Shown here in pieces: positions 23,279-32,637 of a DNA stretch of 35,046 nucleotides. A model generated the notes under the pieces. It saw only the letters and a list, made by a program, of their open reading frames with translations, made no database searches and was not told the DNA's origin. The stretch comes from Dethiobacter sp. (GTDB lineage Bacteria; Bacillota; Dethiobacteria; Dethiobacterales; Dethiobacteraceae): contig DYEY01000008.1 of NCBI GenBank assembly GCA_020725465.1, positions 1 to 35,046 of the forward strand, written 5' to 3'. The translations under genes and the position numbers were made by a program. The stretch's first letter is position 1. The number at the start of each line of letters is the position of its first letter.

Positions 23279-24229
23279 TTATACTACTGTAGCAGGAAGG
23301 CGTCCCTCCAAAACATCAATTACATTCTGGGACGCCGTCACTCCCATTATTAACAACGCTTCTTCCGTATAAGCACCTATATGCGGTGTAAGGACAAGAT
23401 TAGGCAAATAGAAGAGCTCTGACCTGGCCAGAGGCTCCTCTGCAAAAACATCAAGGGCAGCCCCGCGGATTGTTTTTGAGCGGAGAGCATTTACAAGTGC
23501 GTTTTCATCTACGATTCCTCCCCGTGATGTATTGACCAAGATGGCATCGGCACGCATTCGCCTGAATGCCTCTGCATCGATCAAGGCCGCAGTTTCAGCT
23601 ACAAGTGGCAGGTTAACCGAGATAAAGTGACACCTGCTAAAGATTTCGTCCAGTGAAACATAGGCAGCATCTAAGCTTCGGGCAAAATTATGATCAGGGT
23701 ATCTATCATATAAAAGTATTTCGCTGTTAAAACCTTTCCTGAGGCGCCGGGCAACCGCACGGCCAATCTGGCCTGTACCCAGGATACCAGCTGTTTTACC
23801 GTACAGTGAAACACCCAGTATTTTTTTCCATTCCCCTTTTTTAACCGACCGATCTGCTTCTGTAATCCGGCGCGCCACGCAGAGCATAAGGCCTACTGTC
23901 AGGTCTGCCACCGCCTCGGTGTTGGCACCGGGGGTGGTGGTAACCACAATCCCTTTTTCCCGGGCTGCGGCCAAGTCAATGTTATCTGTACCCACCCCAT
24001 ACTTCGATATAACCCTAAGCTTGGGTGAGTTACCAATAACTGTAGCGCTGACTTCATCCAACCCGGTTATTAAAGCATCTGCATCCTTAGTTAGTTCCAA
24101 CAGTTCGTATTGTTTAAGCGGGCGGGCCAAAGGGTTGTGGATAATAGTGAAGCCTTTTTCCTGTAATAGTTCCAGCGGCCGAGCAGAAACGGCCCCGAAT
24201 GAACGTGGTGTCACAACAATTGTATACAC
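23279..24229 (-). CDS. D-2-hydroxyacid dehydrogenase (SerA-like)
   Basis: This 316-residue NAD-dependent dehydrogenase is of the 3-phosphoglycerate/hydroxypyruvate/glyoxylate reductase group. Visible features are the N-terminal KYGVGTDNIDL block, the Rossmann motif GKTAGILGTGQIGRAVA (about 140-156), the catalytic arginine in VNTSRGGIVDE, the glutamate in DVFAEEPL and the histidine in LTPHIGAYT. It has no ACT or extra regulatory domain, unlike biosynthetic SerA of many bacteria, which fits a catabolic or 2-keto-acid reductase role. The start is GTG, and the MoaD-like stop codon lies in its ribosome site (GGAGGGTAG), so it is translationally coupled. The likely substrate is a 2-keto acid of the pathway, such as hydroxypyruvate or tartronate semialdehyde isomers. 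Confidence 0.9.
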   Translation of the reverse strand: MYTIVVTPRSFGAVSARPLELLQEKGFTIIHNPLARPLKQYELLELTKDADALITGLDEVSATVIGNSPKLRVISKYGVGTDNIDLAAAREKGIVVTTTPGANTEAVADLTVGLMLCVARRITEADRSVKKGEWKKILGVSLYGKTAGILGTGQIGRAVARRLRKGFNSEILLYDRYPDHNFARSLDAAYVSLDEIFSRCHFISVNLPLVAETAALIDAEAFRRMRADAILVNTSRGGIVDENALVNALRSKTIRGAALDVFAEEPLARSELFYLPNLVLTPHIGAYTEEALLIMGVTASQNVIDVLEGRLPATVV

Positions 24230-24232
24230 AGC

Positions 24233-24496
24233 CTACCCTCCTGACAGCATGGGTAAAATACTCAGCTCCACATCTATATTCGTCCTGTATTCCGGCCACT
24301 GTGATGCCGGAACACCGTTTCCGTTAACCAATACCAGCCACGAGCCTTCTGAAAAAATCAGCCCACGTTTACCGGAAATTACATTTAGGATATCACGGAC
24401 GGTTACGCGTCCTTCCAACTCCAACTGTTCTTCTCGGACACCACTGTAAACTGAGGACATCCCCACATATCGAACTGTTACCGTGGTTTTAATCAA
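24233..24496 (-). CDS. MoaD/ThiS-family sulfur-carrier protein linked to AOR
   Basis: This protein of about 87 residues has a beta-grasp fold pattern: KTTVTVRYVG, RVTVRDILNVISGKRG, WLVLVNG and a terminal IDVELSILPMLSGG. The C-terminal diglycine is the hallmark of ubiquitin-like sulfur carriers. MoaD supplies sulfur for the dithiolene of molybdopterin. I place the start at TTG 24496, overlapping the aldehyde oxidoreductase stop, because it restores the first beta strand; the longer frame to 24610 lies inside the upstream gene. Fusion or adjacency of MoaD-like proteins to tungsten aldehyde oxidoreductases is recurrent, so this is likely a dedicated carrier. No moaE partner is in the window. Confidence 0.82.
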   Translation of the reverse strand: MIKTTVTVRYVGMSSVYSGVREEQLELEGRVTVRDILNVISGKRGLIFSEGSWLVLVNGNGVPASQWPEYRTNIDVELSILPMLSGG

Positions 24497-26306
24497 TGGT
24501 TTCCCCAAGTAAATCTGACAGGTTTTTTTGCGGTTTTCCATCCATATCCCAGCCGCGGGCCCTGTAGTACTCATCCAGCATACGATCGTATAACTCACGG
24601 GTAAGAACACGGCCCTGGGCCGGCCCTTCCGGCAGGGGCTCAGTCATTATTCTCTGAGGCAGGTAATCATTTTTCCTGGTAATACCCTCACGCTCCAGAA
24701 TCAACCGTTCCAGGTTGTAAACACGTTCACCGATTTCCATTAGATGGGGGGTAAAGTCTACTCCCGTTACCATTTCCAGCACATTTCCGGTGGGCACATC
24801 GGTGAATCCCATTGAAGAACGCACAACTGTGCATATACCCAGACAATCTATATATCCCCTGGTATCCTGGATGTTTTTTACCAGGATGCCTTTGCCCTCG
24901 ACAGCAAAACGGTCATACTTGCCAGATAGCAGTTCATCGCGAATTGTCCATCCCCCCACATTATGACAGGCACCACGACTGGATGTGCCGTAAGAAAGAC
25001 CGATTCCAAAAAAACCCCGTGGCTCATACGCCGCAAACGGCATTCCTTTGGCATGCATCATAAAGTATTCGGTATCAGGGTATTTTTGCTGCAGGTAAAG
25101 GAATCCTTTTGCCAGCTCCGCCCCAAAGCCTTCCATTTCACCCATCTTTCTTACCATAGCCACCATTGCCTCCCCGTTACCGAAGGGAAGCTTCATACCA
25201 AGAAGATCTTCTGTAAACAGGCCTCTTTCATAACACTCCATGGCGTAAGCGATAATTGTACCGCAAGACATGGTATCAAGTCCGTATTCATCGCACAGCT
25301 GGTTTGCCCTAATTATGGCGCCAAAATCAGAAACTCCGCACTGGCCTCCGAAAGCACCAATGGTCTCATACTCAGGGTCACTCTTGGCTCCTCTAAACAA
25401 ACCTTCCGGAACTTCGCAAAGTTGGGCACAGGCAACGGGACAGCGGTAACAGGCCGCATTTTTGATCTTATAGTGCTGCACCATGTGAGAGGCGGAAATA
25501 GTTTCAACTTCGTCAAAAACACCGGTCTGGAAGTTATAACTGGGGTAGCACCCCAGTTCACTCATTACATCGGTGTACTGCGCCGTTCCAAACCTGGTAT
25601 GGCTTTTCTTGCTCTCCCTGGCGGATTTGATAGCCAGGGAAGCAAAATCTGCCAGTTGCTCCGGTTGAGCTACAGGAATGCTGCCCGTACCGTAGGCTGC
25701 CACAGCCTTAATATTTTTCGAAGCCATAACCAAGCCGCCTCCGCCGCGGCCGAAACTACGGTCACCTACCATAATGCAACTGATATTTGCACCTTTAACT
25801 GCGGCGGGGCCCGCTGTCATAACTGCCGCCTTTTTCTCACCAAATTGAGAGCGTACTTTTTCCCCAGCAACAAAATTTGTATCCAGCCAGTATTCCGAGG
25901 CCGAAACAAGTTCAACCTGGCCATCACGTATAAAAATGCTTGTGGGGCGTTTTGCCCTGCCTTCCAGTATCAAACCGTCAAAACCGCAAAATTTCAGATG
26001 AGGGCCCAGATTACCTCCGGAATTGGAACAGAGATACCTGCCCGTTTCAGGCGATTTCGTTGCCATCTGAAACTTAGTTGTTGAAGGAAGCTTTAACCCG
26101 GTTAACGGGCCGGTAAAAAAGAACAACTTGTTATCAGCGGAAGTGGGGTTTACATCAGCTCCGATTTCCCGATAATAGTAGTACGCCGCAACTCCCCGAC
26201 CACCTAAAAGCTTTCGGTAAACCACTGGCGGAACCTGTTCCCGGGTGACTTTTGAGTTGGTAAGGTCAATTCTCAATAAAATCCCTGTGTAACCGCCCTG
26301 GTACAT
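24489..26306 (-). CDS. aor: Aldehyde:ferredoxin oxidoreductase (tungsten-type AOR)
   Basis: This 605-residue enzyme of the AOR family (domains N, 2 and 3) oxidises aldehydes to carboxylates with ferredoxin as acceptor, using tungsten-bispterin and one [4Fe-4S] cluster. It has the N-terminal GGRGVAAYYY block, GDRSFGRGGGGLVMASKN, and the cluster ligands C286-x2-C289-x3-C293, with the distal C492 in DCLGIC, at spacings matching the Pyrococcus enzyme. The start ATG at 26306 follows AGGAGG at 9 bases; the longer frame to 26357 is rejected. It overlaps the MoaD-like gene. It is cytoplasmic. The aldehyde is not known; the aldolase in the operon would give an aldehyde as one product. Confidence 0.92.
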   Translation of the reverse strand: MYQGGYTGILLRIDLTNSKVTREQVPPVVYRKLLGGRGVAAYYYYREIGADVNPTSADNKLFFFTGPLTGLKLPSTTKFQMATKSPETGRYLCSNSGGNLGPHLKFCGFDGLILEGRAKRPTSIFIRDGQVELVSASEYWLDTNFVAGEKVRSQFGEKKAAVMTAGPAAVKGANISCIMVGDRSFGRGGGGLVMASKNIKAVAAYGTGSIPVAQPEQLADFASLAIKSARESKKSHTRFGTAQYTDVMSELGCYPSYNFQTGVFDEVETISASHMVQHYKIKNAACYRCPVACAQLCEVPEGLFRGAKSDPEYETIGAFGGQCGVSDFGAIIRANQLCDEYGLDTMSCGTIIAYAMECYERGLFTEDLLGMKLPFGNGEAMVAMVRKMGEMEGFGAELAKGFLYLQQKYPDTEYFMMHAKGMPFAAYEPRGFFGIGLSYGTSSRGACHNVGGWTIRDELLSGKYDRFAVEGKGILVKNIQDTRGYIDCLGICTVVRSSMGFTDVPTGNVLEMVTGVDFTPHLMEIGERVYNLERLILEREGITRKNDYLPQRIMTEPLPEGPAQGRVLTRELYDRMLDEYYRARGWDMDGKPQKNLSDLLGETID

Positions 26307-26372
26307 AAGTGGCATCCTCCTATGGTCTTTGATTTTCCACACAAAATCATTACACAATCCTTTTCCTGGCTG

Positions 26373-27911
26373 CTAAAGGGTTGCTCTGTCAATCTCAGAT
26401 AAAGCTTTGTACACAGGCACGAGCCTTTCGTATGTCTGATTAAAAATTTGGTAAAGTTTCTGATAAATTTCGCTGTATTCTTTTCTCGGTTTAACTTCTG
26501 CCACGATTTTATTGAACTGTTTGGCCACTTTGAAATCGGTGAATTCTCCTATTCCCACTCCTCCGCAGACAGCAGCCCCCAATGAAGTAGCTTCTTCCAG
26601 AAATTCCGGCACCTGCACCGGCTTTTGCCATATATCAGCCAATATCTGTAGCCAGACTTTGCTCCTGGCTCCACCTCCTATAACAATTACATCTTTAATA
26701 GATACAACCTTATCAAATATATCTAAAATCACCTTTAGATTATAGGTAATGCCCTCCAACACCGAGCGGTATATATCGGCGTTGGTATGGACTATTTTAA
26801 GGCCAACAAAAGCACCTTTAGCATCAGGATTCCAGCGGGGACTCCTTTCTCCCAGTAAATAAGGCAGGAATATCAGGTTTCCAGCACCGGGCTGTGACAA
26901 AAGTATTTTGTCATTGATCAGTTCGTATGGATCAATATTTTTTTCTTTACTCAGAAAAACTTCCAGCCCGCACAAATTGTTTTTTAACCAGCTGTAGGAA
27001 TAACCAGCACTTTGCATTGTTCCGCAGGGCGAAAGAAGGTCTTTGTCCAGGTGAACCCAGTTAAAAGTTCTCATCTGCGGGTCATAAATCGGGTTTTTTG
27101 TTGCCAGGGCAATCCAGGAAGAAGACCCAATCACATTATAAGCGGAGCCAGTTTCCACCACTCCCGCTCCAACTGCCGCACAGCTTCCGTCACCACCGCC
27201 GATAACTACCGGAGTGCCTGCCAGCAAACCTACTTCTGTGGCAACATCCCTTCTCACCGTTCCAGCAACAGCGGTAGATGGATGTAGATCAGGGAGCATT
27301 TCTTTTCTGATCTGAAGAGCATCAATTATTTCATCAGACCAGGCCCTTTTTTCCAAATCCAGCAGGTTCATGCCGGAGGCATCAGAATAGTCGGTGACAA
27401 AGTTTTTGGTTAATCTGTAAATAATATAGTCTTTGGCATGTAATATTTTATAAGTATTTTTATAAATTTCCGGCTGATTTTCCCTTACCCATAACAATTT
27501 GGCAGCGGAATAAGAAGGGCTTATTCTGTGACCGGTAATTGTATAGCCCTTCTTTGCACCCAGAACCTGTTCCATGTAATCAGCCTGCTTTACGCTTCTC
27601 ATATCGGCCCAGATAATCATTTTGCGCAGAGGGTTTCCCTGCTGGTCAACTGGAAGCATACCCATCATTTGTCCGCTGAAACTGACACATAATATATCTT
27701 TGTGGCTGATGCCCGTCCGGTTGATTAAATCTTGGGTTGAAACACATACTGCTTTCCACCAATCATGAGGATCCTGTTCCACCCAGTTTGTTTTCGGGTA
27801 ATATGTTTCATAACCATAAAAGGAGCTGGAACACAGTTTACCATTAACATCGTATAGAGTTGCTTTGTTTCCACTGGTCCCCAGATCATGGGCCAGGATG
27901 TACCGCCCCAT
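26373..27911 (-). CDS. FGGY-family sugar kinase B
   Basis: This 512-residue kinase has the FGGY layout: AHDLGTSGNKATLYD, SFSGQMMGMLPVD, GGGDGSCAAVGAG and IGGGARSKVW. It is clearly of the same superfamily as kinase A encoded at 17426, but differs in many positions, so the two may phosphorylate different sugars. The start ATG has AAGGGGGA upstream. It lies between the permease and the AOR genes on the same strand, about 50 bases after the permease. An XylB-like fold does not decide between xylulose, ribulose, erythritol or gluconate. Confidence 0.9.
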   Translation of the reverse strand: MGRYILAHDLGTSGNKATLYDVNGKLCSSSFYGYETYYPKTNWVEQDPHDWWKAVCVSTQDLINRTGISHKDILCVSFSGQMMGMLPVDQQGNPLRKMIIWADMRSVKQADYMEQVLGAKKGYTITGHRISPSYSAAKLLWVRENQPEIYKNTYKILHAKDYIIYRLTKNFVTDYSDASGMNLLDLEKRAWSDEIIDALQIRKEMLPDLHPSTAVAGTVRRDVATEVGLLAGTPVVIGGGDGSCAAVGAGVVETGSAYNVIGSSSWIALATKNPIYDPQMRTFNWVHLDKDLLSPCGTMQSAGYSYSWLKNNLCGLEVFLSKEKNIDPYELINDKILLSQPGAGNLIFLPYLLGERSPRWNPDAKGAFVGLKIVHTNADIYRSVLEGITYNLKVILDIFDKVVSIKDVIVIGGGARSKVWLQILADIWQKPVQVPEFLEEATSLGAAVCGGVGIGEFTDFKVAKQFNKIVAEVKPRKEYSEIYQKLYQIFNQTYERLVPVYKALSEIDRATL

Positions 27912-27962
27912 CGGTATTCCCCCTTTTAACAGCAGTCTTTAAGCGGAAAAATGAACATTAGG

Positions 27963-28940
27963 TCAGTTACCTTCTTTTCTACCGGAGCCCTGTAATAAAA
28001 CCGCCACAATAATTATTAAACCTTTAATCACCTGTTGAGGATAACCGGGGACATTCATCAGGTTCATTATATTACCAATTACACCCAGCGTAAAAACACC
28101 GAGCAAGGCGTTGGTAGCGGTACCCCTGCCTCCACTGAGGCTGGCTCCGCCGATAACAACCGCTGCGATAGCGTCCAGTTCAATACCAGTGGCAACAATG
28201 GGAGATCCAACTCCTGTCCTGGAGGTACTGATAATTCCGGCTATTGCGCAAAAGGCTCCACTTATACAGTAAACCATGAACTTATAATAACCTACCCGAA
28301 TACCGGACAACCTTACGGCTGCCTCGTTGCTGCCGATAGCAGTTACCAGGCGGCCGAAAACAGTAAACTTTAAAATAAACCATACTATCAAAAACACCAG
28401 TAACATCAGGAACACCGGAAGAGGCACGCGCAACCAGTAACCACTGCCGAAAGCATTCAGTCCCTGGTTATGGGCAATAATGGGTGAACCCTTGGACATT
28501 ATAAAAGCCAAGCCCCTGGCAATTGTCATAATGGACAGAGTGGCAACAAAAGGAGCCATATTCCTGTTGGCCACCAGATAACCCGATATGGCTCCCATAC
28601 AGATTCCTATTAAAACTGTGAGTATAATGCTCGGGAACAACGGCATCGACACCAGAAAATAGGCACACATTACACTGGCCAAAGCTGTTATTGAACCAAC
28701 AGACAAGTCAATTCCGCCGGTTAATACTACCAGCAGCATTCCCATTGAGATAATACCAAGCCCCGCAACCTGTCTTAGGAGATTAAAAATGTTTCTCTCT
28801 GTAAAAAAAGCGTCTGATATCAGGCTCGCAATGGCAATCATGACAAAAAAGACAACAACAGTATTGTTTTTTATAAGAAAATCCAGTCCTTTTTTTAAAG
28901 TTACTTTTCTTATTACCGCCACGCCGCCAACTTTACTCAA
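27963..28940 (-). CDS. Sugar ABC transporter permease (RbsC/BPD_transp_2 family)
   Basis: This 325-residue membrane protein has about eight to ten hydrophobic segments and the BPD_transp_2 signature: SLISDAFFTERNIFNLLRQVAGLGI, a second segment with LVVLTGGIDLSVGSI, and VIGGASLSGGRGT. It is the channel subunit of a ribose/galactose-type importer with the ATPase and binding protein in the same cluster. The start is TTG, with AAGGAGG 8 bases upstream. The subunit genes are interleaved with dehydrogenases, which is less common than a compact rbsACB order. Confidence 0.95.
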   Translation of the reverse strand: MSKVGGVAVIRKVTLKKGLDFLIKNNTVVVFFVMIAIASLISDAFFTERNIFNLLRQVAGLGIISMGMLLVVLTGGIDLSVGSITALASVMCAYFLVSMPLFPSIILTVLIGICMGAISGYLVANRNMAPFVATLSIMTIARGLAFIMSKGSPIIAHNQGLNAFGSGYWLRVPLPVFLMLLVFLIVWFILKFTVFGRLVTAIGSNEAAVRLSGIRVGYYKFMVYCISGAFCAIAGIISTSRTGVGSPIVATGIELDAIAAVVIGGASLSGGRGTATNALLGVFTLGVIGNIMNLMNVPGYPQQVIKGLIIIVAVLLQGSGRKEGN

Positions 28941-28978
28941 TGCCCTGCCTCCTTGCGATTGAGATGTTTACCCGGCAT

Positions 28979-30004
28979 CTATTCTGAGACAACAATCATT
29001 ACTTTCATTACCTCATCTTTTTTAGCGCTTATATATTTGTAAGCATTGATATAGTCAGAAAAACCAAACCAGTTGGTGATCAAAGGAGCTAAGTTCACTT
29101 TTTTCTCCTTTATCAGGGCAATGGCTTCCCTGTAATCCTGCTCTTTATACATGAGGGTTCCGGTCAGTCTTAGCTCACGGTCCTGGAGCAGACCTAAATC
29201 AACATCCACTTTTTCGCCAAAAACGCCGACAACAATAATGTCCGTCCCTTTCCTGGCATTTCTGACCGCCTGTTCTATTGTTGTCTGGGCACCCACACAC
29301 TCCAGAATCAGGTCGCTCCTTTCAGGTCCAAACACTGCCAACACAGAGCTGTCGGGCTCCTGTGCCATCGTGTTTATACAGTAATCAATATTGCACCGGC
29401 GGGCAAGTTCCAGCCGGTAGTTGCTGATATCTGTTATCATTACCCTGGCAGCGCCTTTCCCCTTCGCAGCTTGCGCCACCAGATTGCCCACTGGACCTGC
29501 TCCCAAAACCAAAATGTTTTTATTGTTCAGGTCGCCGGCTTTGTTTAAGGAGTGCACTGCAACCGCCAGCGGCTCTACCATAGCTCCTTCATCATAACCG
29601 ATATCGGGTGGCAGCAAATGGACCTTATCAGCATCGACGGCAAAATATTCTGCTGCCGCTCCCGGTGCCTGAAAGCCCATCACTTTAAGTTCATCACAAA
29701 TATGATAGTTGCCGTTGTTACACATGTAGCACTTTCCGCAGACAACCTGTGGCTGTATTGTAACTTTGTCACCTGTCTTATATCCACTAACCTTACCACC
29801 CACTTTAGCAACCACGCCTGATACCTCATGTCCCTGAACAACAGGATAAGAGGTAAACGGATGTTTACCATAATAAACATGTATATCAGACCCGCAAATC
29901 CCTACTCTCTTGATCTTTATCAGCAATTGATTCTCTTCAATCTGTGGCATTTCTATATCTTTAAACTTAATTTTTCCGGGAGCAATCATAACAGCCTGTA
30001 GCAT
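28979..30004 (-). CDS. Zinc-dependent MDR dehydrogenase B
   Basis: This 341-residue medium-chain dehydrogenase has CGSDIHVYYGKHPF, GHEVSG, structural zinc loop C-x2-C-x2-C-x7-C (CGKCYMCNNGNYHIC) and the cofactor motif GAGPVGNLVAQ. It resembles sorbitol/iditol-type dehydrogenases and is a superfamily relative of dehydrogenase A at 18957, though only moderately similar. It likely oxidises a polyol or a sugar alcohol. It lies between the ATPase and permease genes, 33 bases after the ATPase stop, with an ATG start and GGGGAC upstream. Confidence 0.9.
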   Translation of the reverse strand: MLQAVMIAPGKIKFKDIEMPQIEENQLLIKIKRVGICGSDIHVYYGKHPFTSYPVVQGHEVSGVVAKVGGKVSGYKTGDKVTIQPQVVCGKCYMCNNGNYHICDELKVMGFQAPGAAAEYFAVDADKVHLLPPDIGYDEGAMVEPLAVAVHSLNKAGDLNNKNILVLGAGPVGNLVAQAAKGKGAARVMITDISNYRLELARRCNIDYCINTMAQEPDSSVLAVFGPERSDLILECVGAQTTIEQAVRNARKGTDIIVVGVFGEKVDVDLGLLQDRELRLTGTLMYKEQDYREAIALIKEKKVNLAPLITNWFGFSDYINAYKYISAKKDEVMKVMIVVSE

Positions 30005-30036
30005 AATTATCTGTCCCCATTCAGGTTTTTCATCGC

Positions 30037-31536
30037 CTAACCGGTTCTCTTCCCGATTGCCAGTCTCAAAATGTTTTCCTCTGTGATGTCTTCTCTTTCC
30101 AAAATGCCGGCAATTCTGCCGTTATTGATAACAAGCACTCTGTCGCAGATTCCGATAATTTCAATCATTTCAGAAGAGATTACAATTATGCCAAGACCTT
30201 GTTTCGCCAGTTCATTAATCAGGTGGTATATTTCGACTTTGGCTCCTACGTCAACACCACGGGTGGGTTCATCCAAAATGATAACCCGGCAGTCAGCGCT
30301 GAACCATTTTGCTAACGCCACTTTTTGCTGGTTGCCGCCGCTCAGATCACCGACATTGGCAAAAATACATTTTGTTTTAACCGCCAATTTTTCTACTAAG
30401 CGTTTCACAATATCTTTTTCTTTTTTTAGCTGTATAACGCCCAAGATACTTGATACCTTTCTGATACTGGGCATGGTTACATTATTACAGATGCTGAGAT
30501 TGAGAATTACACCTTGCTCTTTACGGTTTTCCGGTACTAATCCTATACCGTGCCTAACTGCTTCCCTTGGATCCCTTATTCTCAGGCTGTTACCGTGCAG
30601 AACCACTTCTCCTGTTTCTTTTTTGTCCGCCCCGAATATTGCCCTGGCAATCTCAGTACGTCCGCTTCCCACCAAACCTGCAATCCCCAGCACCTCACCG
30701 GACCTGACGGAAAAGGAGATGTTTTTAACTTTGTTACCTATATTAAGGTTTTCGACCCTGAACACTTCATCACCAATGATGGCTTCTTTCCTGGGAAACA
30801 TGGTGGTAATCGTTCTGCCGATCATCATACTCATAATCTGCTCTACATTAACTTCTGACGGCAATACAGTGTCAACCACAGCTCCGTCCTTAAGTACGGT
30901 AATTGTATCAGCAATTTTAAATATCTCATCCAGACGATGAGATATATAGATAATACTGACGCCTTGTCCTTTTAACCTTAAAAGCACTTCAAACAGTTTT
31001 TCTGCTTCTTGCGGCGCCAACACAGCTGTTGGTTCATCAAGGATAAGGATAGTCACGTTTTGGGAAAGCGCTTTGGCTATTTCCACGACTTGCTGATAGG
31101 CGACACTTAGATTTCTGACCAGGGTTCGTGAGTCAATTTCAAATCCCAATCTTTTTATCAGCTCATCTGCTTCGTTGTAAAGCTTCGTCCACTTTATCAC
31201 ACCTTTTGAATTGCTCAGCTTGTTCATGAAAATGTTCTCCGCTGCAGTTAAGTCCGGCGCTAAAGCAAATTCCTGATAGTTAATTCCTATACCCAGTTTT
31301 TGAGAGATATACGGATTAAGGGCATCTATTACCTTGCCGTCGATTTTTATGATCCCGCTGTCCTTTTGATAGGCACCGGACAATATCTTTATTAACGTCG
31401 ATTTACCGGCCCCATTTTCTCCTACAAGGGCATGAATCTCTCCCGGCTTTAATCTGAAGGAAACATCCTTCAGTGCATGAATCCCTCCAAAAGATTTATA
31501 AATACCGGTCATTTCAACCCTGTAGGTAGTTGCCAT
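30037..31536 (-). CDS. Sugar ABC transporter ATP-binding protein (RbsA/MglA-like)
   Basis: This 499-residue protein carries two ABC ATPase domains in tandem, as usual for ribose/galactose importers. The first has Walker A GENGAGKST, a signature near LSVAYQQVVEIAKAL, and Walker B LILDEPT. The second has a degenerate Walker A GLVGSGRTE, signature LSGGNQQKVALAKWF and VIILDEPTRGVD. This domain asymmetry is typical of RbsA. The start has AGGGGGAATCAGT and ATG. It is encoded 11 bases after the Gfo/Idh B gene. Confidence 0.96.
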   Translation of the reverse strand: MATTYRVEMTGIYKSFGGIHALKDVSFRLKPGEIHALVGENGAGKSTLIKILSGAYQKDSGIIKIDGKVIDALNPYISQKLGIGINYQEFALAPDLTAAENIFMNKLSNSKGVIKWTKLYNEADELIKRLGFEIDSRTLVRNLSVAYQQVVEIAKALSQNVTILILDEPTAVLAPQEAEKLFEVLLRLKGQGVSIIYISHRLDEIFKIADTITVLKDGAVVDTVLPSEVNVEQIMSMMIGRTITTMFPRKEAIIGDEVFRVENLNIGNKVKNISFSVRSGEVLGIAGLVGSGRTEIARAIFGADKKETGEVVLHGNSLRIRDPREAVRHGIGLVPENRKEQGVILNLSICNNVTMPSIRKVSSILGVIQLKKEKDIVKRLVEKLAVKTKCIFANVGDLSGGNQQKVALAKWFSADCRVIILDEPTRGVDVGAKVEIYHLINELAKQGLGIIVISSEMIEIIGICDRVLVINNGRIAGILEREDITEENILRLAIGKRTG

Positions 31537-31547
31537 ACTGATTCCCC

Positions 31548-32561
31548 CTAAACAGATACAGGTTTTCCGCTCTGAACAGACCGATTAACCGCCGCTGCAA
31601 TTTTAACCGCGGCCAAGCCGTCGGCAACACCAACCTTAGGTGTTCCACCGGTTAAAACACACTCTATAAAATGCTGCGCCTGTTTTATGTAGGCATAATG
31701 AAACCGGTCAAGGAAAGAGGGTGCACTGGAATAAGAAATTACCTTTTTTCCTCCACCCCAGCTGATGTCCAAATGCCTTATTTCTCCCACAGCAAGAATT
31801 CCTTCGTCTCCTACTATTTCCACCCTGGCATCGTATCCGTATTTGATATTAAGCAGTCCATCCAGGGAACCAAGTGCCCCCCTGCCAAATTCCATAGTAA
31901 CCACCAGTGTGTCGTTAATCATTTTTCCGTATTTTGCAGCGATGTCTTTTGACGACAGGATCCCAGCGCGCCCGTACACTTTAACCACTTCATCAGCCAT
32001 TAGCCATCTCATGCTGTCATAATCATGAGAACAAAGCTCAAAGGAAATATCGCCACAAGCTTCAGGATTAGAGCCCCAACCCGGGACAGGCGGCAACCCG
32101 GGGTCCCTGCCAGAGGAACGGATAAACACAGGAACACCGATAATACCTTCAGCCAACTTTTCTTTTGCTCTTACAAATGCATCGTCAAATCTGCGCATAA
32201 AAGCCAGTTGAAAAACACACCCGCTCTTTTCAGCAGCAGTCATGATTTCAATCGCATCAATCTCTGTCAGGGTTAGCGGTTTTTCACAAAAAACATGCTT
32301 TTTTGCCGCCAGTGCTTTAAGAATAAATTCCTTATGTGTGGCAACTGGTGTTGCTATACAAACAGCATCAACAGAAGGCAACGCCAGCATTTTATCAATA
32401 TCGGCAAATGGCTGCGCCCCAATTTCCCTGGACAAAGACTCACAAAGATTCATATCAGAATCACAAACGGCTTCCACCCTGCAATTACTGATCTGGCTAG
32501 CAAAAATCCTGCCGTGATGACTGCCCATTCTGCCCGCTCCGATAACCGCAACATTTACCAT
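31548..32561 (-). CDS. Gfo/Idh/MocA-family dehydrogenase B
   Basis: This 337-residue NAD(P)-dependent oxidoreductase has VIGAGRMGSHHG at the N-terminus, FCEKPLTLTE, AFMRRFDDAF and HDYDSMRWLM, and shares YGYDARVEIVG with dehydrogenase A at 20023. The conserved lysine of EKP and the HD pair indicate an active enzyme. Substrate candidates are cyclitols, pyranoses or polyols. It follows the binding-protein gene after a 76-base gap that contains a strong stem-loop. Confidence 0.9.
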   Translation of the reverse strand: MVNVAVIGAGRMGSHHGRIFASQISNCRVEAVCDSDMNLCESLSREIGAQPFADIDKMLALPSVDAVCIATPVATHKEFILKALAAKKHVFCEKPLTLTEIDAIEIMTAAEKSGCVFQLAFMRRFDDAFVRAKEKLAEGIIGVPVFIRSSGRDPGLPPVPGWGSNPEACGDISFELCSHDYDSMRWLMADEVVKVYGRAGILSSKDIAAKYGKMINDTLVVTMEFGRGALGSLDGLLNIKYGYDARVEIVGDEGILAVGEIRHLDISWGGGKKVISYSSAPSFLDRFHYAYIKQAQHFIECVLTGGTPKVGVADGLAAVKIAAAVNRSVQSGKPVSV

Positions 32562-32586
32562 TTCTAATCCTGCCTTTTTGTATAAT

Positions 32587-32620
32587 TGCTGATTAGGCAG
32601 TTATAGCTGCCTAATCAGCA
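32587..32620. repeat. Strong stem-loop between binding-protein and Gfo/Idh B genes
   Basis: A perfect 14-bp inverted repeat, TGCTGATTAGGCAG / CTGCCTAATCAGCA, with a 6-base loop, lies about 17 bases after the binding-protein stop. No U-run follows, so it is not a strong terminator. A hairpin at this position often protects the upstream mRNA, giving much more binding protein than the later gene products. Confidence 0.85.
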
Positions 32621-32637
32621 TCAATTAACAAAGAACT

